A stretch of DNA of 62,195 nucleotides from JARYGU01 sp033795365 (lineage in GTDB: Bacteria; Pseudomonadota; Alphaproteobacteria; Rhizobiales; Rhizobiaceae), in contig JARYGU010000027.1 in NCBI GenBank assembly GCA_033795365.1, positions 1 to 62,195 of the forward strand. The letters run 5' to 3'. How positions within the stretch are numbered: position 1 is the stretch's first letter; each line of letters opens with the position of its first letter. The notes beneath the pieces are model-generated. The model was not told where the DNA came from. It did not search any database and saw only the letters and a list, made by a program, of their open reading frames with translations. The translations under genes and the position numbers were made by a program. Of the stretch, positions 1 to 7,355 are shown in pieces.

Positions 1-84
1 GAAGCGCCGATCTTCCAGGTCGCCGACTACGGCCTCGTCGCAGACCTCTTCGAAGCCCTGCCGGAACTCGAAAAGGCATTGTGA
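1..84 (+). CDS. etfA: electron transfer flavoprotein alpha subunit, C-terminal fragment
   Basis: Only the last 27 codons and the stop are in the window. The residues (ending IFQVADYGLVADLFEALPEL plus a short tail) match the end of the FAD-binding domain of EtfA/FixB, which passes electrons from acyl-CoA dehydrogenases to ETF-ubiquinone oxidoreductase. In many rhizobia etfA is followed directly by hbdA; here a terminator follows and hbdA lies about 30 kb downstream. The call rests on a short fragment. Confidence 0.72.
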   Translation, partial: EAPIFQVADYGLVADLFEALPELEKAL

Positions 85-104
85 CGCATCCCTGACGGGA
101 AATC

Positions 105-144
105 GAAGCCGGCGGGTTTTGCCAGGAAGCGACCCGCCGGCTTC
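105..144. terminator. bidirectional terminator hairpin between etfA and the merR-type gene
   Basis: A perfect 13-bp stem (GAAGCCGGCGGGT at 105-117 pairing with 132-144) with a 14-nt loop lies between two convergent genes. TTGCG follows on the plus strand and the loop is T-rich. It should stop both the etfA transcript and the opposing MerR gene. Confidence 0.75.
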
Positions 145-150
145 TTGCGT

Positions 151-576
151 TCAGGCGTGGTCGCTCTCGCAAAAATCGTGGTTGGCCAGCGCGCGGATCA
201 CGTAGCAGTCCCGTACCTGGTTTCCGTGGCAATGGGTCGCAATCCGCTCCAGCTCGGTCTCGAGCTTTCTCAGCCTGGCGATCTTTTCGCGAACTACCTG
301 AAGCTGGTCGGCAGCGATACGGTCGGCTTCGGCGCAGGGACGTTCCGGATGCTCGCTGAGCTCGATCAGTTCGCGGATGGCCTCGATCGTGAGACCCAGT
401 TCGCGGGCATGCCTGATGAACGAGAGGCGATCCCTCTCTTCTTTCGTGTATCGCCGCTGGTTTCCCTCCGAGCGCTCGGAATGGGAAAGGAGTCCCATCT
501 GCTCGTAGTAGCGGATGGTCGGAATTTTCACGCCGGTCGATTTCGACAGATCGCCGATGGTCAACATGTCTATCAC
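151..576 (-). CDS. MerR-family metal-type transcriptional regulator
   Basis: A 141-residue MerR activator. The N-terminal winged helix (about residues 5-45, with IRYYEQMGLL) binds DNA and a long dimerisation helix follows. Cysteines at 81, 116 and 124 are placed like the metal ligands of ZntR/CueR: a Cys before the dimer helix and a C-x7-C loop after it; C136 is extra. This suggests a soft or divalent metal effector, but no efflux gene is adjacent. The ATG at residue 4 is an equally good start. A MerR-type dyad lies immediately upstream, so it is probably autoregulated. Confidence 0.85.
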   Translation of the reverse strand: MIDMLTIGDLSKSTGVKIPTIRYYEQMGLLSHSERSEGNQRRYTKEERDRLSFIRHARELGLTIEAIRELIELSEHPERPCAEADRIAADQLQVVREKIARLRKLETELERIATHCHGNQVRDCYVIRALANHDFCESDHA

Positions 577-604
577 CTATAGCTCCAGCTTCTAGAGTTT
601 CATA
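575..604 (-). promoter_or_regulatory. MerR-type promoter/operator of the upstream regulator
   Basis: Reading the minus strand, a -35-like CTTATA and a -10-like CTATAG are about 20 bp apart. The over-long spacer contains the dyad CTCTAG-AAG-CTGGAG (583-597, one mismatch between arms). An extended spacer with a central palindrome is the hallmark of MerR-controlled promoters. The site lies just before the regulator's own start codon. Confidence 0.5.
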
Positions 605-753
605 TAAGGTTAAGAAAATATCAAGACAAGCGCGACAGGATTTCCCCGCTTCGTCGGCGTCGTCGGGATGGCGTTTTCGACAAAACTTTGTCTTAGTTAC
701 CGGGCATGAAGGCACATATGATCAGGGTCGAAGGGTCGGATTGCAGGAGCGGG

Positions 754-1776
754 ATGGCTGAGGCCTTTTTTCTGCGCTGGAGGATCGTTTACCGAATCGT
801 CACAGCATTGCTGCTGGCGGTCGCGCTTTCCGGCTGCATGTCGACCTTCGACGACGTGGGTAATCCCGTCCCGCCGCTGTCTGCGAAGCTCCTGAAGGAA
901 ATGTCCAAGAAGGGCATGAAACCCGAGAGCCCGGTCCTCGTGCGGATATTCAAGCAGGAAAGCGAGCTTGAAGTCTGGAAGCAGGACAAGACCGGACGTT
1001 ATGCGCTTCTGAAGGTCTATCCCATGTGCCGCTGGTCCGGAAAACTCGGACCGAAGACCAGATCCGGAGACAGGCAGGCTCCCGAAGGCTTCTATCATGT
1101 CTCCGCGGGCATGCTGAATCCGAAGTCCCAATATTACCTTTCCTTCAATCTCGGCTATCCGAACCGCCTGGAATCGGCGCTGGGCTACACCGGCGAGGCG
1201 CTCATGGTCCATGGGGCCTGCTCGTCCTCGGGATGCTACGCGATGACCGATCAGGGCGTGGGCGAGATCTACGCGATCGTTCACCGCGCGCTTGCAGGCG
1301 GGCAGAGAAGCTTTCAGGTACAGGCTTATCCGTTCCGCATGAGCGCCGAGAATATGGCACGCCACGGAAACGACCCGAATTTCTCCTTCTGGAAGACCCT
1401 CAAGGAAGGTTACGACTACTTCCAATTGACCCGGCTTCAGCCGAAGGTCTCCGCGTGCGGGCGCCGTTACGTCTTCAATGCGGAATTCGATGGCGGTGAA
1501 CCGCGCGATCCGCTTGCGGAATGCCCCGCGCAGATCGGCCAGACAGATTCACAATTGACGGCCCGGCTGCAGGCGGAAACGCAAAAAATCGAGGCTCTTC
1601 TCTCAAGCGAATCGACCGTGGGGGCCACCGCCTATGTCGACGGGGGAATGCATCCGAGCTTCCGCGCGCTCCTGGAGCGCAGCGGGCCGGAAAAGCTGGC
1701 CGCCAAGATTTCGCGGACGAAATATCCCATCAGCCGGCCGGACGCAGCCTTGGCCGATCCCTACAAAGGGAGATAG
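754..1776 (+). CDS. YafK-type L,D-transpeptidase lipoprotein
   Basis: A 340-residue L,D-transpeptidase-fold protein of the YafK subgroup. It has a lipoprotein signal with lipobox LSGC (Cys28), then a YkuD-type domain. The catalytic signature is H153-G ... SSSG-C161. YkuD enzymes form or cut 3-3 or lipoprotein crosslinks in peptidoglycan; YafK (DpaA) releases Braun lipoprotein in E. coli, but the reaction here is not known. The ATG at 754 was chosen because AGGAG lies 4 nt upstream and it gives a clean signal peptide; ATGs at 706 and 718 lack a ribosome site. It converges with a second L,D-transpeptidase gene. Confidence 0.82.
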   Translation: MAEAFFLRWRIVYRIVTALLLAVALSGCMSTFDDVGNPVPPLSAKLLKEMSKKGMKPESPVLVRIFKQESELEVWKQDKTGRYALLKVYPMCRWSGKLGPKTRSGDRQAPEGFYHVSAGMLNPKSQYYLSFNLGYPNRLESALGYTGEALMVHGACSSSGCYAMTDQGVGEIYAIVHRALAGGQRSFQVQAYPFRMSAENMARHGNDPNFSFWKTLKEGYDYFQLTRLQPKVSACGRRYVFNAEFDGGEPRDPLAECPAQIGQTDSQLTARLQAETQKIEALLSSESTVGATAYVDGGMHPSFRALLERSGPEKLAAKISRTKYPISRPDAALADPYKGR

Positions 1777-1798
1777 CGCCGCCGCGCTCCGTTCGACG

Positions 1799-2533
1799 CT
1801 AGGCCGGAAACGGCTCCTGGTTCACCGCTGAGATCATCGGCGGGGAAAGGCTCGTCACCAGGATCGGCGTTCCATTCGGGACGCGATTGTAGAGGTCGAC
1901 CACATCCTGGTTGATCATGCGCACACAGCCGGAAGACACGGATTTCCCGATCGTCCACCACTCCGGCGAACCGTGGATGCGGTAGAGCGTGTCTTCTCCA
2001 TTCTGGAATATGTAAAGCGCGCGGGCGCCGAGCGGATTCGTCAGTCCCGGTTCCATGCCGCCATTGGCGATGCTGTACATTTCAAGTTCCGGCTGGCGGG
2101 CGACCATCTCGTCGGGCGGAGTCCAACGCGGCCATTGCCGTTTGTACTGGATGACGCCGCGGCCGGCCCACTCGAAGCCCGCCCGGCCAAGGCCGACGCC
2201 ATAGCGCATCGCCTTGCCGTTTTCATAGGTCAGATAAAGAAAGTGGTTTCCGGTATCGACGACGAGCGTGCCGGGCCGTTCTCCTGTCGGGTCGTCCACG
2301 AACTGCCGATAGAACTGGGGTTCTATCCGCTGGTAGGGAATAGCCGGAAGCGGAAACTGCTCGTCGAACTTTTCGCCATACATGCTCGCAAGCGAAGGAT
2401 CCTCGCGGACGAAATCGGCTTGCTCTTCTTCCGGAAATCTGCGCGGCGTGGTCGTGCAGCCAGCCAGCGCTGCAAGGGTCAACCCGCCCGTGGCTTGAAG
2501 AAAGGCTCTGCGTTTGAATTTGAGATCGGTCAA
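1799..2533 (-). CDS. ErfK/YbiS/YnhG-type L,D-transpeptidase lipoprotein
   Basis: A 244-residue YkuD-domain enzyme with the full catalytic motif H187-G ... SSG-C203-VR. The N-terminus has a Tat-like KRRAFLQ motif, a hydrophobic stretch and lipobox LAGC (Cys26), so it is probably an outer-membrane or periplasmic lipoprotein. Members crosslink peptidoglycan or attach outer-membrane proteins to it. The frame is open to 2851, but the upstream residues do not look like protein; TTG at 2533 has AAGGA 7 nt upstream and starts just before the signal peptide. The substrate cannot be told from sequence. Confidence 0.85.
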   Translation of the reverse strand: MTDLKFKRRAFLQATGGLTLAALAGCTTTPRRFPEEEQADFVREDPSLASMYGEKFDEQFPLPAIPYQRIEPQFYRQFVDDPTGERPGTLVVDTGNHFLYLTYENGKAMRYGVGLGRAGFEWAGRGVIQYKRQWPRWTPPDEMVARQPELEMYSIANGGMEPGLTNPLGARALYIFQNGEDTLYRIHGSPEWWTIGKSVSSGCVRMINQDVVDLYNRVPNGTPILVTSLSPPMISAVNQEPFPA

Positions 2534-2875
2534 TTCAATATCCTTCGAACTGCAAATGCCAGGGCAGTCTAGAGCGTGAGTTTGTGTCAGACCCGAGCCG
2601 AATGTTAGCGCTGTTCCCGATTCGACCGCAGTGTTGCACGTCTGCCACGATATTCCTCGCAAGAGAGTGACTGAAACCCTCGCTAGAATACGGAACTTGG
2701 CCGCGAGTTCCCGACGTACGCAACCGGATCGAACACAATTATTTGAGTACCGGCGCTTTGCGTCGCATTTCGAAGCAGAAATACCGAGAGAAGCGAAACT
2801 CCAAGCCGATGAATCCGATTTGGTAACCAGTTGTTCAAATGCATACGGCAATGTCGGCCTGATCGGAGGTCCGGC
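2534..2875. other. divergent intergenic region, 342 bp
   Basis: This gap separates the divergent L,D-transpeptidase and nuclease genes and should hold both promoters. I found no convincing -35/-10 pair, palindrome, RNA gene or small coding frame. Open frames across it have no ribosome sites or recognisable sequence. Confidence 0.5.
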
Positions 2876-3529
2876 GTGGCAAAGGCAGGAAACACGAAAA
2901 ACCGCAGACGGCGGCAGAGTAGGACATCATCCCGGAAGGGTATGGGGCTCTGGTATGCGGCCGGAGTGGCGGTCATCGCGGGCGTGCTGCTTCACGACAA
3001 CCGGCATCGGCTGGAAGAATTTCTCGATCCCGCATCCCTCCGGCGCCCGGTGGCGGCGCAAAGCGCTGCCAGGAAGCCGGAAGCGAGCCGCCAGACCGCC
3101 CGCGTCGACAATCCCGCGCGCGTTGTTCCGAAACCTGCCGAACGGACCGACGAACAGGCGCGCATGGAAGAGCCGGCCTTTACCGGGACCTGGTATTTCT
3201 GCGCGTCGAGGAAGGACAACTGTATCGTCGACAGCGATACGATCATCTTCCATGGCGAAAAAATCCGAATCGCCGACGTCGATACGCCGCAAACCAAGCG
3301 GGCGAAGTGCGAGGACGAGAGGAAGCGGGGCTTTTATGCCCAGCAGCGCTTGCGCGAGCTGCTGAACGAAGGCGGATTCACGCTCGCGTCATGGCCGGGT
3401 CGGAGGCAGGATGCTCAAGGCGAAAAACTTCGTGTGATCCTTCGCAACGGCCGCTCCATCGGAGAGCAACTCGTGGCGGAAGGCCTTGCCCGGCCGCCGG
3501 CCGGTGCCGCCCGCTCCTGGTGCAGCTGA
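2876..3529 (+). CDS. membrane-anchored or secreted SNase-like thermonuclease family protein
   Basis: A 217-residue protein. A basic N-terminus is followed by one hydrophobic segment (LWYAAGVAVIAGVLL, about residues 23-37), a low-complexity linker, and a C-terminal staphylococcal-nuclease-like domain with VDSDTIIFHGEKIRIADVD and a downstream Arg-rich strand. Family members hydrolyse nucleic acids with Ca2+, but many small rhizobial homologues are uncharacterised and full catalytic residues cannot be confirmed here. GTG at 2876 follows GGAGG with good spacing. It converges with the metallophosphoesterase gene. Confidence 0.75.
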   Translation: MAKAGNTKNRRRRQSRTSSRKGMGLWYAAGVAVIAGVLLHDNRHRLEEFLDPASLRRPVAAQSAARKPEASRQTARVDNPARVVPKPAERTDEQARMEEPAFTGTWYFCASRKDNCIVDSDTIIFHGEKIRIADVDTPQTKRAKCEDERKRGFYAQQRLRELLNEGGFTLASWPGRRQDAQGEKLRVILRNGRSIGEQLVAEGLARPPAGAARSWCS

Positions 3530-3561
3530 TCGCTCCCGTCGCAGGGCAACCAAAACCGTGT

Positions 3562-4284
3562 TCACATTTCCAGCAATGCGTAAGGACGGCCGGTCGGCTT
3601 TTCGACATGGGTGGCGACATTGAAGACCGGCGTCCCGCTCGGCGTTTTGCCCTGATAGGTTCCCTTGTGCGCGTGGCCATGCACCACTGCCTTCACCGGA
3701 AACCGGTCGATCGTCTCGGCCAGCCGTGAAGAGCCCAGGAAAGGATAGATCTCCAAGGGTTCGCCGACGACCGTCTCGGCTATCGGCGCGTAGTGCAGGA
3801 CGACCATGGCGCGCTCCGCGCTCACCTTCCTCAAGGCGTTCTCGAGACGCATCGCCTCGTCCACGCTTTCGGAGACCATGGCCTTGATCGCCGGTTCGCC
3901 GAAGGAGCCGAGCATGTACCGGCCAAAGCCGCCGGCGAAACCCTTGGTGCCGACAAAGCCCACGCCCTCGATTTCCACGGCCTGCCCGTCGAGGATATGG
4001 ATGCCCGAGGCCTGAAGGATGGATGTCACCTCGGCGACGGCGTCGCATTGATGGTCGTGATTGCCGAGAACGGCCACGACGGGAATGGTGCAGTGTTTGA
4101 GATCCGCCGCCAGCATCTCGGCCTCCTTGGGCTTTCCAAGGTCGGTCAGATCGCCGGCGATGACCAGAACGTCCGCTGCCTGCGAGATTTCGGAGAAGAG
4201 GTTCTTATAGGATGCCGATCCGTCCTCTTTCACGTGAAGGTCGGCAACTGCCGCCACTCTCAGCTTTCCGTTCGATTTGGCCAT
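3562..4284 (-). CDS. calcineurin-like metallophosphoesterase
   Basis: A 240-residue soluble phosphoesterase with all family metal motifs in order: DLH near residue 16, GDLTD near 45, GNHDH near 74, a central H in VVLHYAP, and GHAHKGT near 200. These bind the dinuclear metal centre that cleaves phosphomono- or diesters. The substrate is unknown. It lies 9 bp downstream of a nucleotidyltransferase gene on the same strand, so the two are very likely co-transcribed and may act on the same modification. Confidence 0.85.
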   Translation of the reverse strand: MAKSNGKLRVAAVADLHVKEDGSASYKNLFSEISQAADVLVIAGDLTDLGKPKEAEMLAADLKHCTIPVVAVLGNHDHQCDAVAEVTSILQASGIHILDGQAVEIEGVGFVGTKGFAGGFGRYMLGSFGEPAIKAMVSESVDEAMRLENALRKVSAERAMVVLHYAPIAETVVGEPLEIYPFLGSSRLAETIDRFPVKAVVHGHAHKGTYQGKTPSGTPVFNVATHVEKPTGRPYALLEM

Positions 4285-4293
4285 GCCTGTTTC

Positions 4294-5097
4294 CTACTCC
4301 TCGCGCAGTTCGCCTTCGCCGCCGACATCGGCGAAACCCCATTCCTTGACGTCGATCGCATAATCGGCGCGCGAATACATTCTGCCGCGGCAGATCTTCA
4401 TTTGCGGGAGCGGCAGGTCGCGCTGCGCCGCCAGCCTGTCGAGCAGCTCATCCATCAGCCAGAGCGGAACCTTGTCGCGCTCGGACGGATATATCCACCG
4501 GAAATTCAGCAGATGGATGAGGAGCACTTCCCAATGCACCTCCATATATCCGAGCAGCTTCTGCCAATCGATCCGGTCATGCGCTTTCAGGATGACGTGG
4601 GCGACGTCGGCTCCGTCGTACCGATGGCGCAGCTGAATGAAGCATTTCGACCAGACCAGCTCTGTCGGAGCGATGATCGATACCGGATGACCGTTCATTT
4701 TTATATGCAGCGAGTGCTCGAACCAGTGATCGTTGACCGGCATGGTGCCGTTTGAGGATGCGAAGATCACGTCGAAGAAATGCCGTCCCTTGAAGACCTT
4801 TCCCAACCACCTGTCGTCCTCGATCTCCACCGCGTATCCGCGGGATTTGAAGTGAGAGAGGATCCGTGCGTAGTCGCCCGCCTTGCAGAAGACGTCCAGG
4901 TCCTTGGTCGGTCGCGAAATGCCGGTATAGGCGCTGACGGCAAAGGTGCCGGCGATCAGAAACGGTATGTTCGTCTCGACGAGCCCCGCTATGGATTCGC
5001 CTACGAAGGCCTCGGCCTCGGCGTCCACCATCTGCGGCAGGGCGCGGGGCTCGGTAATCTCCTTGCGATCGGGTTGCGTCGAGGCGGCTGATATCAT
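4294..5097 (-). CDS. nucleotidyltransferase-fold protein (MNT/AbiEii-like)
   Basis: A 267-residue protein whose first third matches the minimal nucleotidyltransferase fold: a GTFAVSAYTG strand-helix, then RPTKDLDVF carrying the paired acidic metal ligands. The later part is helical with a WLMDELLDRLAAQ stretch. Members transfer a nucleoside monophosphate to protein, antibiotic or RNA; several are toxin or abortive-infection components. The target is unknown. ATG at 5097 has AGGAG 8 nt upstream; the open frame beyond it is spurious. It forms an operon with the metallophosphoesterase. Confidence 0.7.
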   Translation of the reverse strand: MISAASTQPDRKEITEPRALPQMVDAEAEAFVGESIAGLVETNIPFLIAGTFAVSAYTGISRPTKDLDVFCKAGDYARILSHFKSRGYAVEIEDDRWLGKVFKGRHFFDVIFASSNGTMPVNDHWFEHSLHIKMNGHPVSIIAPTELVWSKCFIQLRHRYDGADVAHVILKAHDRIDWQKLLGYMEVHWEVLLIHLLNFRWIYPSERDKVPLWLMDELLDRLAAQRDLPLPQMKICRGRMYSRADYAIDVKEWGFADVGGEGELREE

Positions 5098-5263
5098 GCA
5101 GGTTTCTCCTGAGGCGCGCATGCATCTCACGGAAACCCCGCCGCTGCCCGGAAGTTCCGCCAAAGATCGCAAGGGCCGCAGCCGCCGAAGGCACCTTCGA
5201 GCGTGTTCTGCCTGCGAATTGCATGTCATACGGAAAATAGGCAGCGCGACTGCGGAAAGCCCC

Positions 5264-5971
5264 TTACAGGTCGAGTGCCTCTCTCAAATCCATCGGTTTT
5301 CGCGAGCGAACATCAAGATCGGCTTCGATATGGTCGATGTGGGCGACGATCAGCCGCGAAACAGCCTGGACGTCTCCCGTTGCAAGTGCTGCGGCGATCT
5401 CCTCATGCTCGTGATGTCCGCAGCTCGACGTGGCCGATTGTCCGTAGAGCGCTATCACCAGCGAGGAGCGTGCGATCAGCTCCTTCATGAAACGTTCCAT
5501 GACGCTGTTGCCGGCGATGGCGGCGATCAGCAGGTGAAAGTCGCCGGAAGCCTTGATTTCGGCACGGCGCGCATCGCGGCCACGCTGCGCGATCAGGCTC
5601 TGCTCTTCAGCCAGGAGTTGGCGCACGCGCAGGAGATCGGCCGGCGTGATGTTTTTTGCTGCTGCAGCGGCGATCCCCGGCTCGATCTGCCGGCGGGCCT
5701 CGAAAATTTCATGCGCCTCCTGCGGGGAGGGATGCGCGACGAAGGCGCCGCGGTTGCGCTCCACCCGGACCAGGCCCTCATAGGACAGCGATTGCAGCGC
5801 GCCGCGCACGAGCGTGCGGCTCACATTGAAAAATTTTCCGACATCGACTTCGGAGAGCTTCGTCCCCGGAGCAAGCCGTCGCTCCACGATCGCCTCGCGA
5901 AGCGCCTCGCGAATGGAGTCCATGCCGCCCTCGGCGGCTTCGCCGGTTGCAAACGCAAAATTCCGCATCAT
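5264..5971 (-). CDS. GntR/FadR-family regulator with FCD domain
   Basis: A 235-residue regulator. The winged helix is at about residues 17-78 (SRTLVRGALQSLSYEGLVRV) and the all-helical FCD ligand domain follows (about 85-215), with the His-rich metal/acid-binding positions FHLLIA, GHHEHEE and AHIDHIE. FCD regulators usually respond to small carboxylates or amino-acid-like ligands. It is divergent from the first importer operon, and a perfect 14-bp palindrome lies between them, so it probably represses that operon and itself. ATG at 5971 or 5968 are both possible. Confidence 0.87.
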   Translation of the reverse strand: MMRNFAFATGEAAEGGMDSIREALREAIVERRLAPGTKLSEVDVGKFFNVSRTLVRGALQSLSYEGLVRVERNRGAFVAHPSPQEAHEIFEARRQIEPGIAAAAAKNITPADLLRVRQLLAEEQSLIAQRGRDARRAEIKASGDFHLLIAAIAGNSVMERFMKELIARSSLVIALYGQSATSSCGHHEHEEIAAALATGDVQAVSRLIVAHIDHIEADLDVRSRKPMDLREALDL

Positions 5972-6050
5972 CTCGCCTGCCTATATTCGACGGCACGTTA
6001 CAGCCTTTTGCCGACGAATGAAATGGATTTCGTCACCAATATCAGTCCCG

Positions 6051-6064
6051 CTTTGTATACAAAG
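6051..6064. promoter_or_regulatory. perfect palindrome CTTTGTATACAAAG, probable GntR operator
   Basis: A 14-bp perfect inverted repeat lies 80 bp before the divergent GntR gene start and 164 bp before the first importer ATPase. Its GTATAC core flanked by T/A is typical of FCD-type GntR operators. A related half site (TTTGTAC) occurs at 6123-6130. Binding by the adjacent regulator is inferred. Confidence 0.6.
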
Positions 6065-6227
6065 TTAAGATTAAATTGACGACAATAGCTTAATAATTGT
6101 GCAGTGCGGCAAGGATCGCTCTTTTTGTACGAAGATCGATATTTCTCCATCAATTCAAGAGTTTGATACCTGGATGATGCACTTGGCACGGCAGATGCAT
6201 GGACTTTCCGAAAGATGGGAGCTCCGA

Positions 6228-7316
6228 ATGTCCAAAGCATCCGAGATCGATATCGTCTCCGTGTCCAAGACCTATGGCAACACCACCGCGGTCCACTCCA
6301 TCAGCTTGAAGATTCCGGGTGGCAGCTATTGTTGCCTGCTCGGCCCCTCGGGCTGCGGGAAATCGTCCACGCTGCGCATGATCGCAGGCCATGAAAGCAT
6401 TTCCTCGGGCGACATACGTCTCGGCGATGCCGTCATAACCGATCTGCCGCCAGCAAAACGGGGAACATCGATGATGTTCCAGTCCTATGCGCTGTTTCCC
6501 CATCTCGACCTTGTCGACAATGTCGCATTCAGCCTGAAAATGAAGGGTATCGACAAGGAGGAGCGGCGGATAAAGGCGCTTCAGATGCTCAAGCTGATGC
6601 AGATGGAGGCCTATGCTGGCCGCCGGCCGCAGCAGCTTTCCGGCGGCCAGCAGCAGCGCGTGGCGCTCGCCCGTGCGCTCATTACCGGGCCCGACGCGCT
6701 CCTTCTCGACGAGCCGCTGTCTGCCCTCGATCCCTTCCTCAAGATTCGTATGCGCGCCGAGTTGAAGAAGCTGCAGAAAAGCCTCGGCATCTCCTTCGTG
6801 CATGTTACCCACAGTCAGGAAGAGGCGATGGCTCTCGCAGATATCATCGTCGTCATGAATGACGGCCGCATCGAACAGGCGGCGCATCCGCGCGAAATTT
6901 TCGAGCGCCCGGCGACGGCCTTCGTTGCGCGGTTCATGGGCGATCACAACGTCCTTTCGGGGCGGGTCATCTCGAACGGCGGCGGCCGGACCGTGCTCGA
7001 AGTCCCTGAGGGGCAGACCTTTGCCGTCGCGGGGGAGGGGCGCGAGATCGGCTCGCCCGCCGATATCGGCGTGCGCACCGACCGGGTCCGCATCGAAACG
7101 CCCACGGAAAAGACGCTCGGTTTCCACGGCGTCGTCTCGAACGTCGAATATCGCGGTTCCTCGGTGAAGATCACGGCTGCCGGGGCAGGAAGCGACGACT
7201 TCACCGTGATCCTTTCGGACAAGGACTACTTCGAGAAACCCGTCTCCGTCGGCGACGCGGTTTCGCTGAGCTGGGCCCTGGAGGATGCGATCCTCCTCGG
7301 CCGCGTACCATCGTGA
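6228..7316 (+). CDS. ABC importer ATP-binding protein, PotA-like (importer 1)
   Basis: A 362-residue ATPase of the polyamine/opine/iron family. It has Walker A GPSGCGKSS, Q-loop, signature LSGGQQQR, Walker B ending LLLDEP, the H-loop in FVHVTH, and a C-terminal TOBE-like regulatory domain. It should drive the permease pair at 8856-10606. ATG at 6228 was chosen for the GGGAG 6 nt upstream and because the family starts here; the open frame back to 6099 has no ribosome site. First gene of the operon. Confidence 0.9.
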   Translation: MSKASEIDIVSVSKTYGNTTAVHSISLKIPGGSYCCLLGPSGCGKSSTLRMIAGHESISSGDIRLGDAVITDLPPAKRGTSMMFQSYALFPHLDLVDNVAFSLKMKGIDKEERRIKALQMLKLMQMEAYAGRRPQQLSGGQQQRVALARALITGPDALLLDEPLSALDPFLKIRMRAELKKLQKSLGISFVHVTHSQEEAMALADIIVVMNDGRIEQAAHPREIFERPATAFVARFMGDHNVLSGRVISNGGGRTVLEVPEGQTFAVAGEGREIGSPADIGVRTDRVRIETPTEKTLGFHGVVSNVEYRGSSVKITAAGAGSDDFTVILSDKDYFEKPVSVGDAVSLSWALEDAILLGRVPS

Positions 7317-7355
7317 GATTGCCACTGTCAGAACATCACCAAAAGGGGAATGACA

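Noticed and set aside
1799..2851. Longer 350-residue form of the YbiS-type L,D-transpeptidase
   Set aside because: The extra 106 residues precede the signal peptide and have no family resemblance; TTG at 2533 has a good ribosome site.
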